Source of the DNA: Eustoma russellianum
Lineage: Eukaryota > Streptophyta > Magnoliopsida > Gentianales > Gentianaceae
Direction of reading: 5' to 3'
Length of the DNA: 64,000 nt
Assembly (NCBI GenBank): GCA_036186865.1
Contig: AP025066.1
Span: 16,216,516 to 16,280,515 of the forward strand
Position 1 is the first letter of the stretch. Every line of letters begins with the position of its first letter. Shown here piece after piece: positions 32,930 to 45,844 of the stretch. The position numbers were made by a program, and so were the translations under genes. The notes beneath the pieces were generated by a model that had not been told where the DNA came from, did not search any database, and saw nothing but the letters and a program-made list of their open reading frames with translations.

Positions 32930-33960
32930 TAATATACTTAAGTTGGCTAATATAGATTCCTGGAGGGGTTTGTTTGATTTGTAACCTAAGAAGTAGTTCA
33001 ATTCTCCTACCATTGACATCTCAAATTCATACTTTACACACTCTTCGAAGTCCTTTACTAAGATACAGTTAGTTGATCCAAAGATGATGTTATCTACATA
33101 GATTTGAACTATTAATAAGTCATTATCTTTTCTTTTTAGAAACAATGTGTTGTCTATGGTTCCCCTTTGATAATTATTTGCAATAAGAAAATTTGCAAAT
33201 CTATCATACCAAGCTCTTAGAGCTTGTTTCAAACCATATAAGGCTTTCTTAAGCTTGTATACATGGTTAGGATTCTTTAAATCTTTGAATCCACGGGGTT
33301 GTTTGACAAAACTTCTTCTTGAATGAATCCATTCAAGAACGCACTCTTGACATCCATTTGAAAGAATTTAATGTTTCTTAGACTTGCAAAAGCAACTAAC
33401 AACCTAATGGCTTCTAGTCGTGCAACGGATGCAAAAGTTTCTTCATAGTCTATTCCTTCTTGTTGATTATAACCTTGTGTGACTACCCTAGCCTTATTTC
33501 GTGTGATGTTTCCTTGTTCATTGATTTTATTCCTAAATACCTATTTCGTACCTTTTATGGATTTATTTTCAGGTTTAGGAACTAAATATCACATGTTGTT
33601 TTGGGTAAATTGGTTTAATTCCTCATGCATGGCATTTATCCATGATATGTCCCCTAAGGCTTCTAAAACATTCTTAGGTTCTATCTGAGATATTAAACTA
33701 TGCACTTCGGCTTGACTTATGTTTGTATGTGTTCTAACCCCATCACTTGTATCCCCAATGATCAATTCTTTAGGGTGTTTATGCTTGTCTTTTATGTACC
33801 ACCAATTCCTAGTTTGACTAGGTTCACCTTCATCTTGTTCAAATGTTTCATTTGTATGAACATTATCATATATAATCGGAACATCTTGTAAGTTAGATGA
33901 ATTGTCTTCCAATTGCAAAATTTCTTCATTTACCTCACCTAAGGGTTCATGCATGTCTTG
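32930..33960 (-). pseudogene. Reverse transcriptase of J (broken)
   Basis: The N-terminal linker and start of RT are in 33954-33589 (NVLEALGDISWINAMHEELN). After several breaks 33232-32921 encodes ALRAWYDRFANFL and the catalytic block IVQIYVDNIIFGSTN. The usual YVDD has become YVDN, losing the second catalytic Asp. Confidence 0.82.
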
Positions 33961-34189
33961 TTCAGGAGGGAGTTGGTTCTAGATGATCATGTACAAGCTC
34001 AAGTAACAAGTCATCATCATCAAACATATTTTCAACATTATTCTCTTGTTTATGTTGAGTTTTATCAATCGTTTCAAGATATGCATTCTCATTAAATTTC
34101 ACATGTATAGATTCAATTATTTTTCTAGATACAGGATTATAACACCTATATGCTCTTAAGTTAGTTGAATATCCAACAAAGATACATTC

Positions 34190-35000
34190 AATAGACTTTT
34201 ATTCAAACTTATCTAGATTATTTTTAGTATTAAGCACAAAACATTTACAACCAAAAACTCTAAGATAATCTATCTTAGGTTGTCTATTGTTTGACCAATC
34301 ATAAGGTGTTTTGTTTAACTTCTTTCTAATTGAAAGCCTATTTATTATATAATAAGCACAACTAACAGCTTCAGCCCATAAATATATAGGTACTTTGTTT
34401 TCACAAAACATAGTCCTGTCTATTTCTTGTATGGTTCTATTTTTACGTTCAACAATGCCGTTGAGTTGTGGTGTTCTTGGTGACGAGAATTCATGTTCTA
34501 TACCATGTAATTCACAAACTTAATTATATCATTGTTTTTAAATTCTCCACCTCTATCACTCCGAATTCTTTTAACATTTTCTTCATAAAGATTTTCAAGT
34601 TGCTTAATAAGATTTTCGATTGCCAATGGAGCATCATCTTTTTGTGTCAAGAACAATGTCTATGTGTATCGTGAGTAATTATCTACTATGACAGATACAT
34701 AGTAGTGTCCATCTAGACTTCTTGTCCTACTTGGACCAAATAAGTCTAAGTGAAGCAATTCTAGTGCATGACTAGTACTCACATCATATTTTGGTTTTAC
34801 TGTTTCTTTTATATGTTTTCCTTTATTCATGTTTCACAAAGTTGAAAATTATCTAAGTCTAACTTAGGCATACCTCTAATTAGATTCTTCTTAGACAATT
34901 TTTCTATGGTTGAAATTCCTATATGGCCTATTCGTCTGTGCCATAAATTTACATCTCAATCATGTGATACTAAGCACTTAATTCTGGCTTCTAACATGTT
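34190..35000 (-). pseudogene. Integrase of J (broken)
   Basis: The DDE core is broken by stops. The clean part is 34411-34199, with MFCENKVPIYLWAEAVSCAY, RKKLNKTPYD and LRVFGCKCFVLNTKNNLDKF, all conserved just after the copia integrase core. Upstream, at about 34440-34550, the equivalents of the QLNGVVERKNRT region are visible in shifted frames. Confidence 0.75.
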
Positions 35001-35069
35001 ATTTAAAGATAGGGTGTAGATATTTATCATCCCTATTTCCTTTTAATACAGTTTCTCATTTTTCATTAA

Positions 35070-35460
35070 TTATATCACAACAATTAGAGAGAAAAGATAC
35101 ATTTTAGCGGAATCTATAAGTTGTGAAATACTAAGTAAATTGTATGAAAGATTACTTATTAACGATGCATTTTGCATTTGAAATGTGTTAGGATCTCCAA
35201 TTGTCCCTTTTCCAACAACCCTGCCTTGGTTTTTGTCATCGAACTTTACCTTTCCTCCATTCTCGATATGTTCCAATTCGATGAGTAGTTTGGGGTTGCC
35301 CGTCAAATGTCTCGAACATCCGCTGTCTAAAAACAACTTGGTCTTTAGATTCTTTGGCTTTGTCTCCTTTTTGCCTTCTTTATGATTTACCTACAAGGGA
35401 GACAAAGTTTTAGGTACCCTTTATTTAGGTCCTTGAGTGTTAGGGGCGCCATCCTTGTTT
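35070..35460 (-). pseudogene. gag-pol junction and protease of J
   Basis: The active site FLDSGCSRHLTGNPKL of the copia aspartic protease is at about 35336-35289, followed by VGKGTIGDPNTFQMQN. Upstream, gag and protease are in one frame, interrupted by TAA and TAG in the linker, unlike B where the frame changes. The His of SRH and the catalytic DSG are intact. Confidence 0.8.
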
Positions 35461-35989
35461 ATATACTCTTTGGGTATCCAAACTTAGATGTACCTTCTAG
35501 GAAGATATTTGACATTTTTAACATTAGAAGAATAAAGAGAATTTACATGTATTTGTCCATTCCAACTAAATGGAGGTATATGCATATAAGTGCTATATCT
35601 TGGTCTAAAACTGTTATAAAATGGCCGATTTTGATAGCTAAAGTGATGCATATGATTTCGTTTCTTATATGGCACCATGTATGTGTGATCATATGCATTC
35701 TTATACGTCTTATAAGGAAAATGAGATGATCGCATGTGATTTTGTGTATATGTATTATAATGAGTTGAATGCATTTAATTTTGTTTATTTACATTCGTAT
35801 ACATATAGGCATAATTTCTAGATGATCTAGATGCATATTTTTTCCTAGTTGTGCTTCTAGGTACATGTTGTGTTATTACCTTTGAATGAGTAGAAAGAGG
35901 TGTAGATGAAGTCGGTATAATTGATTTATAAGGTAATTTAGACCTAGATAACAAAAAGTTAGCCTTTTTACCTAACTTATCATTTTTGT

Positions 35990-36150
35990 CTTTATGCCTA
36001 ATCCTTTTTTATCATTACCATATTTTTGTGATGATATAAGTGTGTCTAGGATGTTGGTTCCAGACTCAAATTGTTCTAACATTTTTTCTAAATATAGCTT
36101 AGATTTTCTAAGTTGTGATATTTCATTTTTACAACTTTCTATCCAAACAT
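35990..36150 (-). pseudogene. gag C-terminal coiled coil of J
   Basis: In one frame the minus strand encodes a short Leu/Glu/Lys-rich helix followed by MLEQFESGTNILDTLISSQK, equivalent to the MMKQFDTGSNMLHRIILSQK block near the gag end of B. It is truncated on its N-terminal side at about 36165. Confidence 0.7.
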
Positions 36151-36165
36151 ATTTATCAACAACTT

Positions 36166-37063
36166 GAACTATTTTGGGTTACCATATGCAAGTTAAAAAA
36201 CGGTCTTATGATAATGACCCTATGATCGATTTGCCTATGGCGCCGGTATGGGTTTCCTTACCTGGGTTGCCTATCTATCACTATAAACCAGAGGCGTTGC
36301 TTGAAATAGAAAGGATGATTGGGACGTCATTAAAGGCAGATTCGGCCACTACACAATTGAATCGGCCTTCGGTGCCTATGTATGCATTGAGATCAATGTT
36401 TCTCATGAGCTGCCTCACAAGTGGTATATTCAGAGTGATGATTATCATTTCTTTCAACCAACTAAATCTCAAGATATGCCTATTTATTGTTCAGTATGTC
36501 GGGTTTTTAGAACATACTGTGACTACATGTACTGCTGGAACAAAATCTTAACAGCCACCTAAGTCTTCTACACAAGTCGTGCATGAGCTAGCTGCAAAAC
36601 CTCAAGTTTTTGGTCCATTACATGCTCTGCCTCAGAAAGGATTAGCGCAACGGTGGACTCCCAAAAAGCAACTTTCGACTGATCCAGCAATTATGATGGG
36701 CGGGGATTTTCTAGAGAGCATTTTAGTCCCTCTTGTTCCTCCAACTGTGGCTCATGTGACTGTTATAGAGAAACCAGACGCTAGCGTTTCTATTGCACCT
36801 CTGCAAAGTGAGCATGCCATGACAATTTGTAATCCATTGGAGGATGTTTCTCATGCACAAAACTTGGAACTTCTGCATTGTTCTTCAGCAGAGGCGATAG
36901 ACGCGCTACTTTCTGACTTGGATCCCACTTTGACTCATGCTTCTGATATTAAATTCCCGAAGATCAGGATGTCGATGTTTTGGAGCTTCATACGGCAGTG
37001 TTGAACATTGCTCGCCTTATTTCTCATACAACCCTTCCCGAAGAAGGATTTGTTGATATTGCC
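36166..37063 (+). pseudogene. DUF4283 / zinc-knuckle fragment, probably LINE ORF1
   Basis: Plus-strand coding remnant. It opens with LPMAPVWVSLPGLPIYHYKP, EALLEIERMIGTSLKADSAT and LNRPSV. A frameshift near 36376 then puts VCIEINVSHELPHKWYI in the next frame, followed by a CCHC-type knuckle (IYCSVC…H-x4-C, about 36482-36531). This order (VWV.LPGLP, RPS.AR.C.E, CCHC) is that of the DUF4283 and zf-CCHC_4 proteins of plant LINE ORF1 or related retrogenes. The tail 36579-37004 is open but not recognisable. No LINE endonuclease or RT is nearby. It is inserted between J and C, and both edges are abrupt. Confidence 0.65.
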
Positions 37064-38977
37064 TGTAGGGTCTGTATAGCACCACACAAGGGTGACTGGA
37101 GCTAAACACTAACTACACACTTTTCAAATCACAACAATCAAGCAAATCAATCGCGAACACCACCACCGATCGAATGAAGGTTTGATCACACCTTGATCAA
37201 CCTTTTACAAACAATGTACGTGTATGGGTGGTATATTTTAAGTCTATATAATATGTGAAATATATGAACAGTAGTCTTGAAACTAAGAAGAAGAAGAAAG
37301 AAAGGAAGAAGAAGAGAGTAGTCTAGCTTTTTGCACTTGAGAGAATATGAATTGTTGCTTGTCCATGTCTTGCAGTATCTTCCCTTTTTATCTCCCTTTG
37401 GCCACCCCATTAGGGTTCTCTTCCTTCTTGAGAATTGTCTTTAATGTCCTTGAAAGATTGTCTTGTGTAAGAGATGACACAATCTTGCTTACTTGGTGCA
37501 ATATGATTGGAAGGATGACTTATCCTTGCCTAGTTATCACTTGTTGATTGGTCCACCTTGGCACCCTTGTAATGAGATGTATATTCTTCAAAAAATCTAA
37601 AAACATGTGCTCAAATTCTAGTCAAATAATTATCATACAATCACACATTAATCTCCTTCAATTTTTGAATAAAATTGAAGACAAAAATGCACCGAAATCC
37701 GTCCATAGTAAACAACATGTCCTGAAATTTCAACATGTGTTGTATTTTGAATTGTTTCCTTGTGTATGGCCCTCTTCAACGTCACCAATCACATGTGGCT
37801 TATTTTCTATCAATTGAAGTGCCAAATAAGCTCCACCTTGGCTCCAACATGGATGTAGTAGGCGTGTAAGAGAGGCTGCACATGTGCTGAAATTTTATTT
37901 TGGTAAGATTTATCAAATAATGCACAATATTTACACATATATGGTAAATAATAATCAGCCCTATTTTGAATTTTCTAGAACACATTAAGATTTCTTGAAT
38001 GTGTAAAAAGTGTCGAGATACATGTTACACCTATGCCAAAAACATTCCATGTGTGTATATTCGTAGAAAACCGAATTTTTGACTTTTGTTGAATACGCGA
38101 TTTTTCTCCGATTAACTTAAAACTTCTTACACATGTAATATATATTACGTCAGACATAATATACATAAAATGAGGCGTATATTCAACTATAGTGGCTGAG
38201 TAGAAATTGCTCATGTGCAAAAAATAAAATCGAGTTTGAATTCCTCACAAATCTAGGCCAAATTGTGGGTTATTTGTTTGTGCCAACATGGTATGACTTA
38301 GTGGTTGTTTGTAACATGTGAGCCACAAAAGTTTTTAGCATTCTTGATGTATATGGGCAGGCCATCTCTATATGGCAAGTACGTGACATGTCGGTGTATT
38401 TTTCACTTTCTGACCTTGTACGTGACATGTCGTTATAATTTTGACATCACCATGACTTATACCATATGATAAAAGACCTTAATATACTCATAAATATGAG
38501 GTGTATTTATTGGTGTGATGTCGACGTATGTTTATGATATATGTGACGTGTCGGTGGTACGCCGGAATATAAGTATATGATGCCTTTTAAAAAATGGATA
38601 TATATGATATATATATATTTAAATGGCGTGTGAATTAAAGGGGATGAGGAGACTTTCCAATTCAAATTTGTTGCCATACAGCTCTCTCAAAGTATGTCAT
38701 CATTCAATGAGCTAGTTAGTTCATTAAGTTAAGTATTTCACTTAATGAAATAGTTTAGTTTATTAATTATGGCACCTGAAAATAGTATAAAGACAACAAA
38801 TGTTTTCCATATGATGTAAGCTTTAACGCTCATGGCTTGTTAGTACGGCAACGTTATATATAAACATGTAAAGCACTTTTATAACATAAATATGTCAAGT
38901 AAGATTTATTTATGCATTTTGTAAGTACTTAACATTTAAATCATGCGTTTGTAAATCACTCAAACCCCTTTTCTAAA
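37064..38977 (-). repeat. 3' LTR of element C
   Basis: 1914 bp; in plus orientation it begins TGTAGGGTCTGTATAGCACC and ends ...CCTTTTCTAAA (expected CTACA, mutated). It parallels 40184-41775. The five bases before it are TTGCC; no partner is detectable because the other LTR is truncated. Confidence 0.82.
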
Positions 38978-39229
38978 AAAATCTCCCGCTTTTGATGATT
39001 TGAAAAATAATATTGGTTCATGATTTAAATGTGGTCGCTCCCCCTGCAATTTTGTACAAATTTAAAATTCGAATTACATATCGTGCTCCCCCTTAAATCA
39101 TGCTTCTCTCTCACCCTGAAATCATGCTTTTCTCACCCCTTTTATTTCGTAAATGTCATAAAAAGTACAAGTAAGAACGGAAAGGAATATCTGTTTATAG
39201 CATACCAAAAATCATGCATTTCTAGTGAG

Positions 39230-40000
39230 TTCTTAAGGGTTATTGATTCATCGCTTTGCAAAAGTACCTTTTGGTACCCAAACTTGGGTGGCCTATCTTG
39301 GTCTTACAAAAGGTGAGAAAAGAGATGAAGAAGCAATATAATAAATGTTAGGGGCTTTTCTATATGGCCGAAATCATCATGGTGTGCATAATATGGTTCT
39401 TGTTTTTGATATGCATTTCGGTTTACATGAATAGTGTGTGATCTAGATGCATTAGTATGATAAGAATGTCACATATGCATCAATAGCTTTCTTTCATACC
39501 TATATGGTACATGATTATACTTTGCACGTGATGAAAAAGAAGTAGTGTGATGAGATATAATGTGTAGTGTACTAGAAGTCTTTTTAGGTTGTACACTTGT
39601 CTTGAACGCATCCGGTTTCTTAGATGAGGATTAAATAAATTTGGTTGGATTATTTTGTGTTTCATTTTCCTCAACATATCCTAATCCGGTTTTGTCACTT
39701 TCATGCTTGTGCGAGGAAATGAGGCGATCTAACATGTTCGTACCTGTATCGAACTGTTTTACCATTCTCTCTAGATCCGTGTTTCTTGATTTCAAATTGG
39801 AAATCATGGCTTTAATTTCAGTGTTTTCAGATGTTAAGGATTGAATTTCAGATCTTAATGAAACAATGAAATTAGATGACTCCTCTTTTGAATCGTTTAA
39901 TTGAGATACAAGATTTGTGTTAGAGGATTCTAACACTTTTTTGTCTTCAATTAAGCGTTTTTTTTCTTTTGCAAGAGTCTTAGAAAACTTATGCAATTCA
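39230..40000 (-). pseudogene. gag C-terminal half of element C
   Basis: The clean frame 39996-39631 encodes a coiled coil (FSKTLAKEKKRLIEDKKVLE) ending MVKQFDTGTNMLDRLISSHK. It aligns with the second half of B gag. After a break the frame reaches VWVPKGTFAKR and a TGA near 39248-39246, the same end as in B gag (VWVPKGTFTKR, TGA). Beyond it no protease is found; the next 250 bases run to the polypurine tract. The zinc knuckle and N-terminal gag are missing. Confidence 0.78.
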
Positions 40001-40183
40001 AAATATTGAATATATAAATCATGATACGGTAGTTCAGAATCGGAATCATGACACGGTAGTTTAGAAAAGGTGGAGGCCTTTGGCTTAACATGCCTTCTTG
40101 TTTGGTTTTCTGGCTAGTAGATGCTATCTCACAAAGATTTTTATATCTTCTAGTCGTGGGTGTGCCTGCGCTCTAATACAACT

Positions 40184-41775
40184 TGTAGGACCTGTATAGC
40201 ACAACACAAGTATGACTGGATTTAAACACTAACTCCATCCTTTTACAATCACAACAATCAAGCAAATCAATCACGAACACCTCCACCGATCGAATGAAGG
40301 TTTGATCACAGCTTGATCAACCTTTTACAAACAATGAATGTGTATGGGTGGTATATTCAAAGCCTATATAATAAGTGGGATATATGAACAATAGGCTTGA
40401 GAGTAAGAAGAAGAAGAAGAAAGAAAGGAAGAACAAGAGAGTAGTCTAGCTTTTTGCACTTAAGAGAATATGAATTGTTGCTTGGCCATGTCTTGCACTA
40501 TCTTCCCTTTTTATCTCCCTTTGGTCACCCCCCTTAGGGTTCTATTCCTTCTTGAGAATTGTCTTTAATGTCCTTGGAAGATTTTCTTGTGTAAGAGATG
40601 CCACAATCTTGCTTACTTGGTGTAATATGATTGGAAGGATGACTTATCCTTGCCTAGTTGTCACTTGTTGATTGGTCCACCTTGGCACCCTTGTAATGAG
40701 CTTTAAATTCTTAAAGAAAATCTAAAATCATGTGCTCAAACTCTAGTTAAATAATTACCATACAATCACAAATTAATCCCCTTCAATTTTTGAATAAAAT
40801 TGAAGGCAAAAGTGCACCAAAATTCATCCATAATAAACAACATGTGCTGAACTTTCAGCATGTGTTATATTTTGAATTGTTTCCTTTTGTATTGCCCTCT
40901 TCAATGTCAGCAATCATGTGTGACTTATTTTCTACCAATTTAAGTGCCAAATAATCTCCGTCTTGGCTCCAACATGGATGTAGTAGGCATGTAAGAGGGG
41001 CTGCACATGTGCTGAAATTTTATTTTGGCAAGCTCTGTCAAATAATGCACAATATTTACACATATGGTAAATAATAATCAGCTTTATTTTGAATTTTCTA
41101 GAACACTTAAAATGTCTTGAATGTGTTAAAAGTGTCTAGATACATGTTAAACCTATGCCAAAAACGTTCCATGTGTGTATGTTCGTAGAAAACCGAATTT
41201 TCGACTTTCGTTGATTACGCGATTTTTCACCAATTAATTTCAAACTCATTACACATGTAATATATATTTTGTCACACATAATATACATAAAATGAGGTGT
41301 ATATTCAGCTATAGTGGCTGAGTAGAAAACGCCCGTGTACAAAAAATAAAATTGAGTTTGAATTGTCCATAAATCTAGGCTAAATTGTGGGTGATTTGTG
41401 TGTGCAAACACGATATGACTTAGTGGCTGTTTGTGACATGTAAGCCACAAAATGTTTGAGAATTCTTGATGTATATAGGCTGGCCATCTTTATATGGCAA
41501 GTACGTGACATGTCGGTGAAGTTTCGATAGTCAACCGATACGACAATTTTTCAGTTTATGACCTTGTAACATGTCGTTATAATTTTGACATCACCATGAC
41601 TTATACCATTTGATATAAGACCTGAATAAACTCATAAATATGAGGTGTATATATTGGTGTGATGTCGACGTATGTTTATGATATATGTGACGTGTCGGTG
41701 GTACGTCGGAAAATAAGTATATATTACCTTTTAAAAAATATGGATATATATAATATATATATATATGGCGTGTGA
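40184..41775 (-). repeat. 5' LTR of element C, truncated
   Basis: Starts TGTAGGACCTGTATAGC and follows the left LTR closely until GGCGTGTGA at 41775, next to an (AT)n run, then stops. The primer-binding remnant left of it reads (minus) TTGTATTAGAGCGC, degenerate from TGGTATCAGAGCGC. Confidence 0.8.
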
Positions 41776-41938
41776 TGAAACAAAGACTAAGTGCCATGTA
41801 TTCAGCTTCGGTAGTAGATAAGGCCACACTTGCTTGCTTTTTCCAAAACCTTGAAATTAGTGAATTTTCTATAAATTGACAAGTGCCACTTGTTGCTTCG
41901 GTAGTAGATATGGCCACACTTGCTTGCTTTTTCGAAAG
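41776..41938 (-). pseudogene. RNase H fragment of K with an internal duplication
   Basis: This minus frame encodes TSGTCQFIENSLISRFWKKQ and ASVALSTTEAEYMALSLC of copia RNase H. The segment KKQASVA.STTEA occurs twice, because about 85 bp were duplicated in tandem (the words GCTTCGGTAGTAGATA…CTTGCTTGCTTTTTC occur twice) before D inserted. The right end is the D target site. Confidence 0.8.
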
Positions 41939-44900
41939 TGTAGCGCCCCACACCCGGACCTCGTCCGAATACGGTGCATCCGCCGTACTTCACTAAGGAG
42001 AGTACAAAGCGTCATGCATAACATGCGAAAATCCATAACATAAGCCATGGACTCCCATGCTAACATTTAACATGGTAGTAAAATTTAGGAAGCATTAAAA
42101 CTTTTTCCAAATAAACATGCTTTACGAAAATACTGAGATCTCAAAAGTAGCAGTCCCACAAAATGACATAACTGAAATTCAGAGAGTTCAAACATTGTTC
42201 ATAATACAAACGTCTTGGCTGCACAAAAGTCCTTAAGCTTTGCTTCCTCCAGGTTTCTTCGCCTACGGATAGGGTACAATCGGTTCATCCTCGATCCACT
42301 CAATCTTAGCATTATCTGACTCTGGGTAAAATAAAAGTGTGAGTGATAAAAATCACCCAGCAAGAATACAATAAACTACCATGAAATACATAAAGAATTA
42401 TAACATGAATGTAATAACCCAAAGACCTCAAATAATAACTCATACCTGGTCCTCATTCCTGAATTTGTTTGTTAATATAGCCTAAGCATAAATCTAGATA
42501 GGGCTGTACCAATAGTGTCTTAATAATCATTAACCATAACCTACAACATGTCAATGTGCTCATGGATTATGCAAAATGCAATGCATGATGTCATGTCGTG
42601 TAAAAACATTATTTTGGTCCCATAAAATAACATGTCATAAAACAGAGGGTCAGATCAATTAACCCCGGGTCTGAGCGGGTCCAGAACATATCAACAGACC
42701 AATTAACCCTGGGTTTGGGACGGGTCCAGAACATGTATCAGATCAATTAATCCCGGATCTGAACGGGTCCATAACGTGTATCAGATCAATTAACCCCAGA
42801 TCTGAATGGGTCCAGAACATGTATCAGATCAATTAACCCTGGATCTGAACGAGTCCAGAATATATCAACGGACCAATTAACCCTGGGTCTGGAGTCAGGT
42901 TAGTCGCATACTTAGCCGGCAAAGGAAATCATGAAACTTTCTTTAAAACATAGGACCATAAAAACTTTTCATGCGTAACGGAAAACATTTTCACTTGAAA
43001 AGACTTGCTTGCATAAAATTCATAAAATCAGATTCATGTGGCATATGGGCATGCATGATACATGGAATGATATGCAATGCAATTCATGACGTGAATAATC
43101 GTAAGCATTTCCTATAACTTGTCACAAGCATGATTTTGGAACTAAGAATTTCCAGATTTTCTACTTTATGTTTATAGGTGGCTAATTAGGCTTTTGAGAC
43201 CTTAAAATCTTCATTATTAGGATCATAACTTGAAAGACACCCTAAGGCTTAACCCTTATAAGCCCAAACCGTATATAGAGGTCCATATCCTCCAAATTGA
43301 GCCTTCCTAAATTAATCCTCTGTTCAGCCCAATTTTCCAGTTTTAGTACATCCACTTTATGTTCGTAACTACCCGTCAAAACGCTAAGACCAACCAGATT
43401 AATTTACATGGTCTTACTCCTTTATGTATTGAGTGATTACCATAAAATTCCCAGATCAATCTAAGGACCTAAAAGGGTTCATTTAATCATTTTTCTGAAA
43501 TGGGTCATATGCTGAAACAGGACTGATCCATTTTACTAAAAATTCAATTGTAGCAAAACCATGATTTCGTTTTCCGAAATTCCAACTCATTCATGTCATA
43601 AACATGTAAGGCTAGCATCCTACCGAAAATTAGCCCATTTTCATGTTCCTAATATTTATTTTTGAGTCCATTAACTCGTTACTTAATTTCTACTCTGCTC
43701 CAGTAATTTCAATTGAACAGTGTTACTAATTAAATCATTAAAAATAATCCACAAGTTGTTTTACCAAAATTCCAGTTTGAGTACTCACTACACGCATATT
43801 ATTGTTATCATGCCAAAAATCAACTTTATTGAACATCTACAAGGTCCCTTTTCAAGACAATCGAAAAGATGTACAGTTCTGCTCAGTTCCAGACTTTTCA
43901 GTCTGAGCAGTTTTACTAAATATTTTATTGAAAAAATCCATAGCTTATTTTACCAAAATTCCAACTCTCATATTTGCTACACACTTAAGGCTAAATTTGT
44001 ACCAAAAATCAGCTGTTTTGAAGGTTTGGTAGATCCATTTTTAAGCTGCTAAAAACGTCACTCAATTCTGCCCATTTCCAGTGGTTTCATGTTTTGTCAT
44101 TCATTCAAGTCAAATGTCTCCGATTTCCCTTGTTCTTATGAAATAGCTTATTGGTTAACACATACACCCCCTTGAGTCATGAATATCCAGATCTTATGCT
44201 TTTTAAAGAGTCACTTTTTGCATCATACTAAATAGTTTGTAGATTGTACACAAACAAGTATCACATATGCTCCAAATAGATGTTCCTCCTTGCAATCAAG
44301 GTTCACCCTTCTTTCCATCCTTTAGGCCGAAACATATGGGGACCTTAAACACATTTTACAACTTATATTCAAACATGCAACATATTCAAGAGTCATTTTA
44401 GCCTAGTCTTACAAATGACCTCATAAAAACTAACATCCATTACATTCATGCCTTCCTAAGACCTCTCAAGTTTCAACCAAGAATTAATCTTTCCTAGACT
44501 CACTTAGATGCACCTTAATCCACCCTAAGACAACCTTATACCATGTTGCATGTAAGAAAAAATTCCATCTTTGAGAGAATAACCCACATGCAAAGCATTT
44601 TTCTTAGGAAATCACTAAGATACAATCTTGAACTTAAGATATTCAACTAAAGGTCACATCTTAGGAACTTTTAACCATTCAAGTTACTAATTCTTTAAAT
44701 AAATCATGAGAGATTAGTGTATACTTGCCTCTTCAAGCTAAAGCTTTTGTCTTAGCTTGGTTATGGAATGAGTTGAGTTGAAATCCTCCTCTTTCTTCAC
44801 CCTTGAACACACGGTTTTGGAAGAAGAGGAAGGAAGAAGGTTAGTCTTCATTCAATAGTGAAAATAGGATGTATTTGAGTCTAGAACATCTTACCAAAAT

Positions 44901-45801
44901 GATCTTTGAGTGGAGATTCAAATATCACAAGATAGCACCACCTAAGGGAGTTGAAACTTTGCACCTATTGAATCATGAAGGCCACGGTTTGGGGTGAAGA
45001 AAAGAACACCAATGTGAGCTTCATCATTTTGTAAGAAAAATCTACTTAAGAACATTGAAGTGAGGCTTACCTAGATGATCTTGGAGCTTTGAAGATGAAG
45101 ATGAAGTTGAATCTCCTAGCTTCAATGTGTTAGCCGAAAGTTTTATGGTGGAGGGAGATGGAACTTTGCTTAAGTGTTTAGTAGAAGATTTCTTAGGAAG
45201 ATGTTCAAGATAAGATGGAAATGATGTTGCCTTGCAAAATAAAATGAACTAGGGGTGTCAGGGAAGGGGCAGCCGCCGGTGCATGGGAGAGGGAGAAAGA
45301 GAATCTAGGCCTTGCTTTTCTTACACACTGGCTCTTCTTTTCTTATTTTAGTATTTCTTTTGCATGCAAGTTGTCTATTTTATATTTCAATTATTATGTA
45401 AGTTGTTAATTATGAATTATTTAGAAGAGTGTGGGGAATTCTAGATTCTCCTAGGCCTTGGCCGAAATTAGGAGAATTTTGAGGGGTATTGTTGTCCTTC
45501 CACACTTATCTTATCCCATATTTATATAATTTATAATTTTTATTTATTTTATGAAACTATCAATTAGGCTTGCATTCTTATAAACGAAATTGTTCTATGG
45601 TTGATCAAGGCCTCTTAACCGAAATTCACAAGGTATTTCAATACCCTGTGACATCCCCTTATTTAGTTATTTAGTATCCATTTCAAAGTATCTAAGTAAA
45701 GTAGTGCTAAGTTGACTTAAAGAACACACATTTGAATGAATCATCGTTTTCGTTAGGTCACTTAGTCATAGTTTTGAGTACATGATCGTTGGGGTACAAC
45801 A
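41939..45801 (-). repeat. 3' LTR of element D
   Basis: 3863 bp, long for a Tekay LTR. It contains a 43-45-bp tandem repeat at about 42645-42900 (CAGATCAATTAACCCCGG, then TCTGAACGGGTCCAGAACAT). The rest is A/T-rich with no gene. The frame at 43720-44052 recurs in the right LTR, interrupted, and has no similarity. Confidence 0.93.
42645..42900. repeat. Tandem repeat in the D LTR
   Basis: Six imperfect copies of the CAGATCAATTAACCCCGG / GGGTCCAGAACATGTAT unit. The same block is at about 51563-51812 in the other LTR. Confidence 0.8.
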
Positions 45802-45844
45802 TCCTCCTCCCTTATCATAAGTTTCGTCCTCGAAACTTCAGAAG

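Larger units (their letters stand above)
31992..36165 (-). mobile_element. Ty1/copia element J, degenerate, minus strand
   Basis: Read right to left: gag C-terminal coiled coil (about 36150-35990), gag-pol junction, protease (35336-35070), integrase (35000-34190), reverse transcriptase (33960-32930), RNase H (32920-32287), polypurine tract (32004-31992). The gag core and 5' LTR are missing: at about 36165 the sequence changes abruptly to an unrelated plus-strand fragment. Stops and frameshifts occur in every domain, more than in K or B, so J is older. It belongs to the same copia clade as B, C and K by gag and protease similarity. Confidence 0.85.
37064..41775 (-). mobile_element. Ty1/copia element C, minus strand, gag-only
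   Basis: Left (3') LTR 37064-38977, polypurine tract 38978-38994, short internal region, primer-binding remnant 40169-40183, right (5') LTR 40184-41775. The right LTR is cut at 41775, where copia K pol begins; about 330 bp of LTR are missing. The internal region is only 1.2 kb: it keeps the gag end but has no protease, integrase or RT. The family is that of B. Confidence 0.85.

Noticed and set aside
43720..44052. 110-codon frame in the D LTR, partly repeated at 52635-52859
   Set aside because: Recurs with the LTR and is interrupted in the other copy; no domain recognised.
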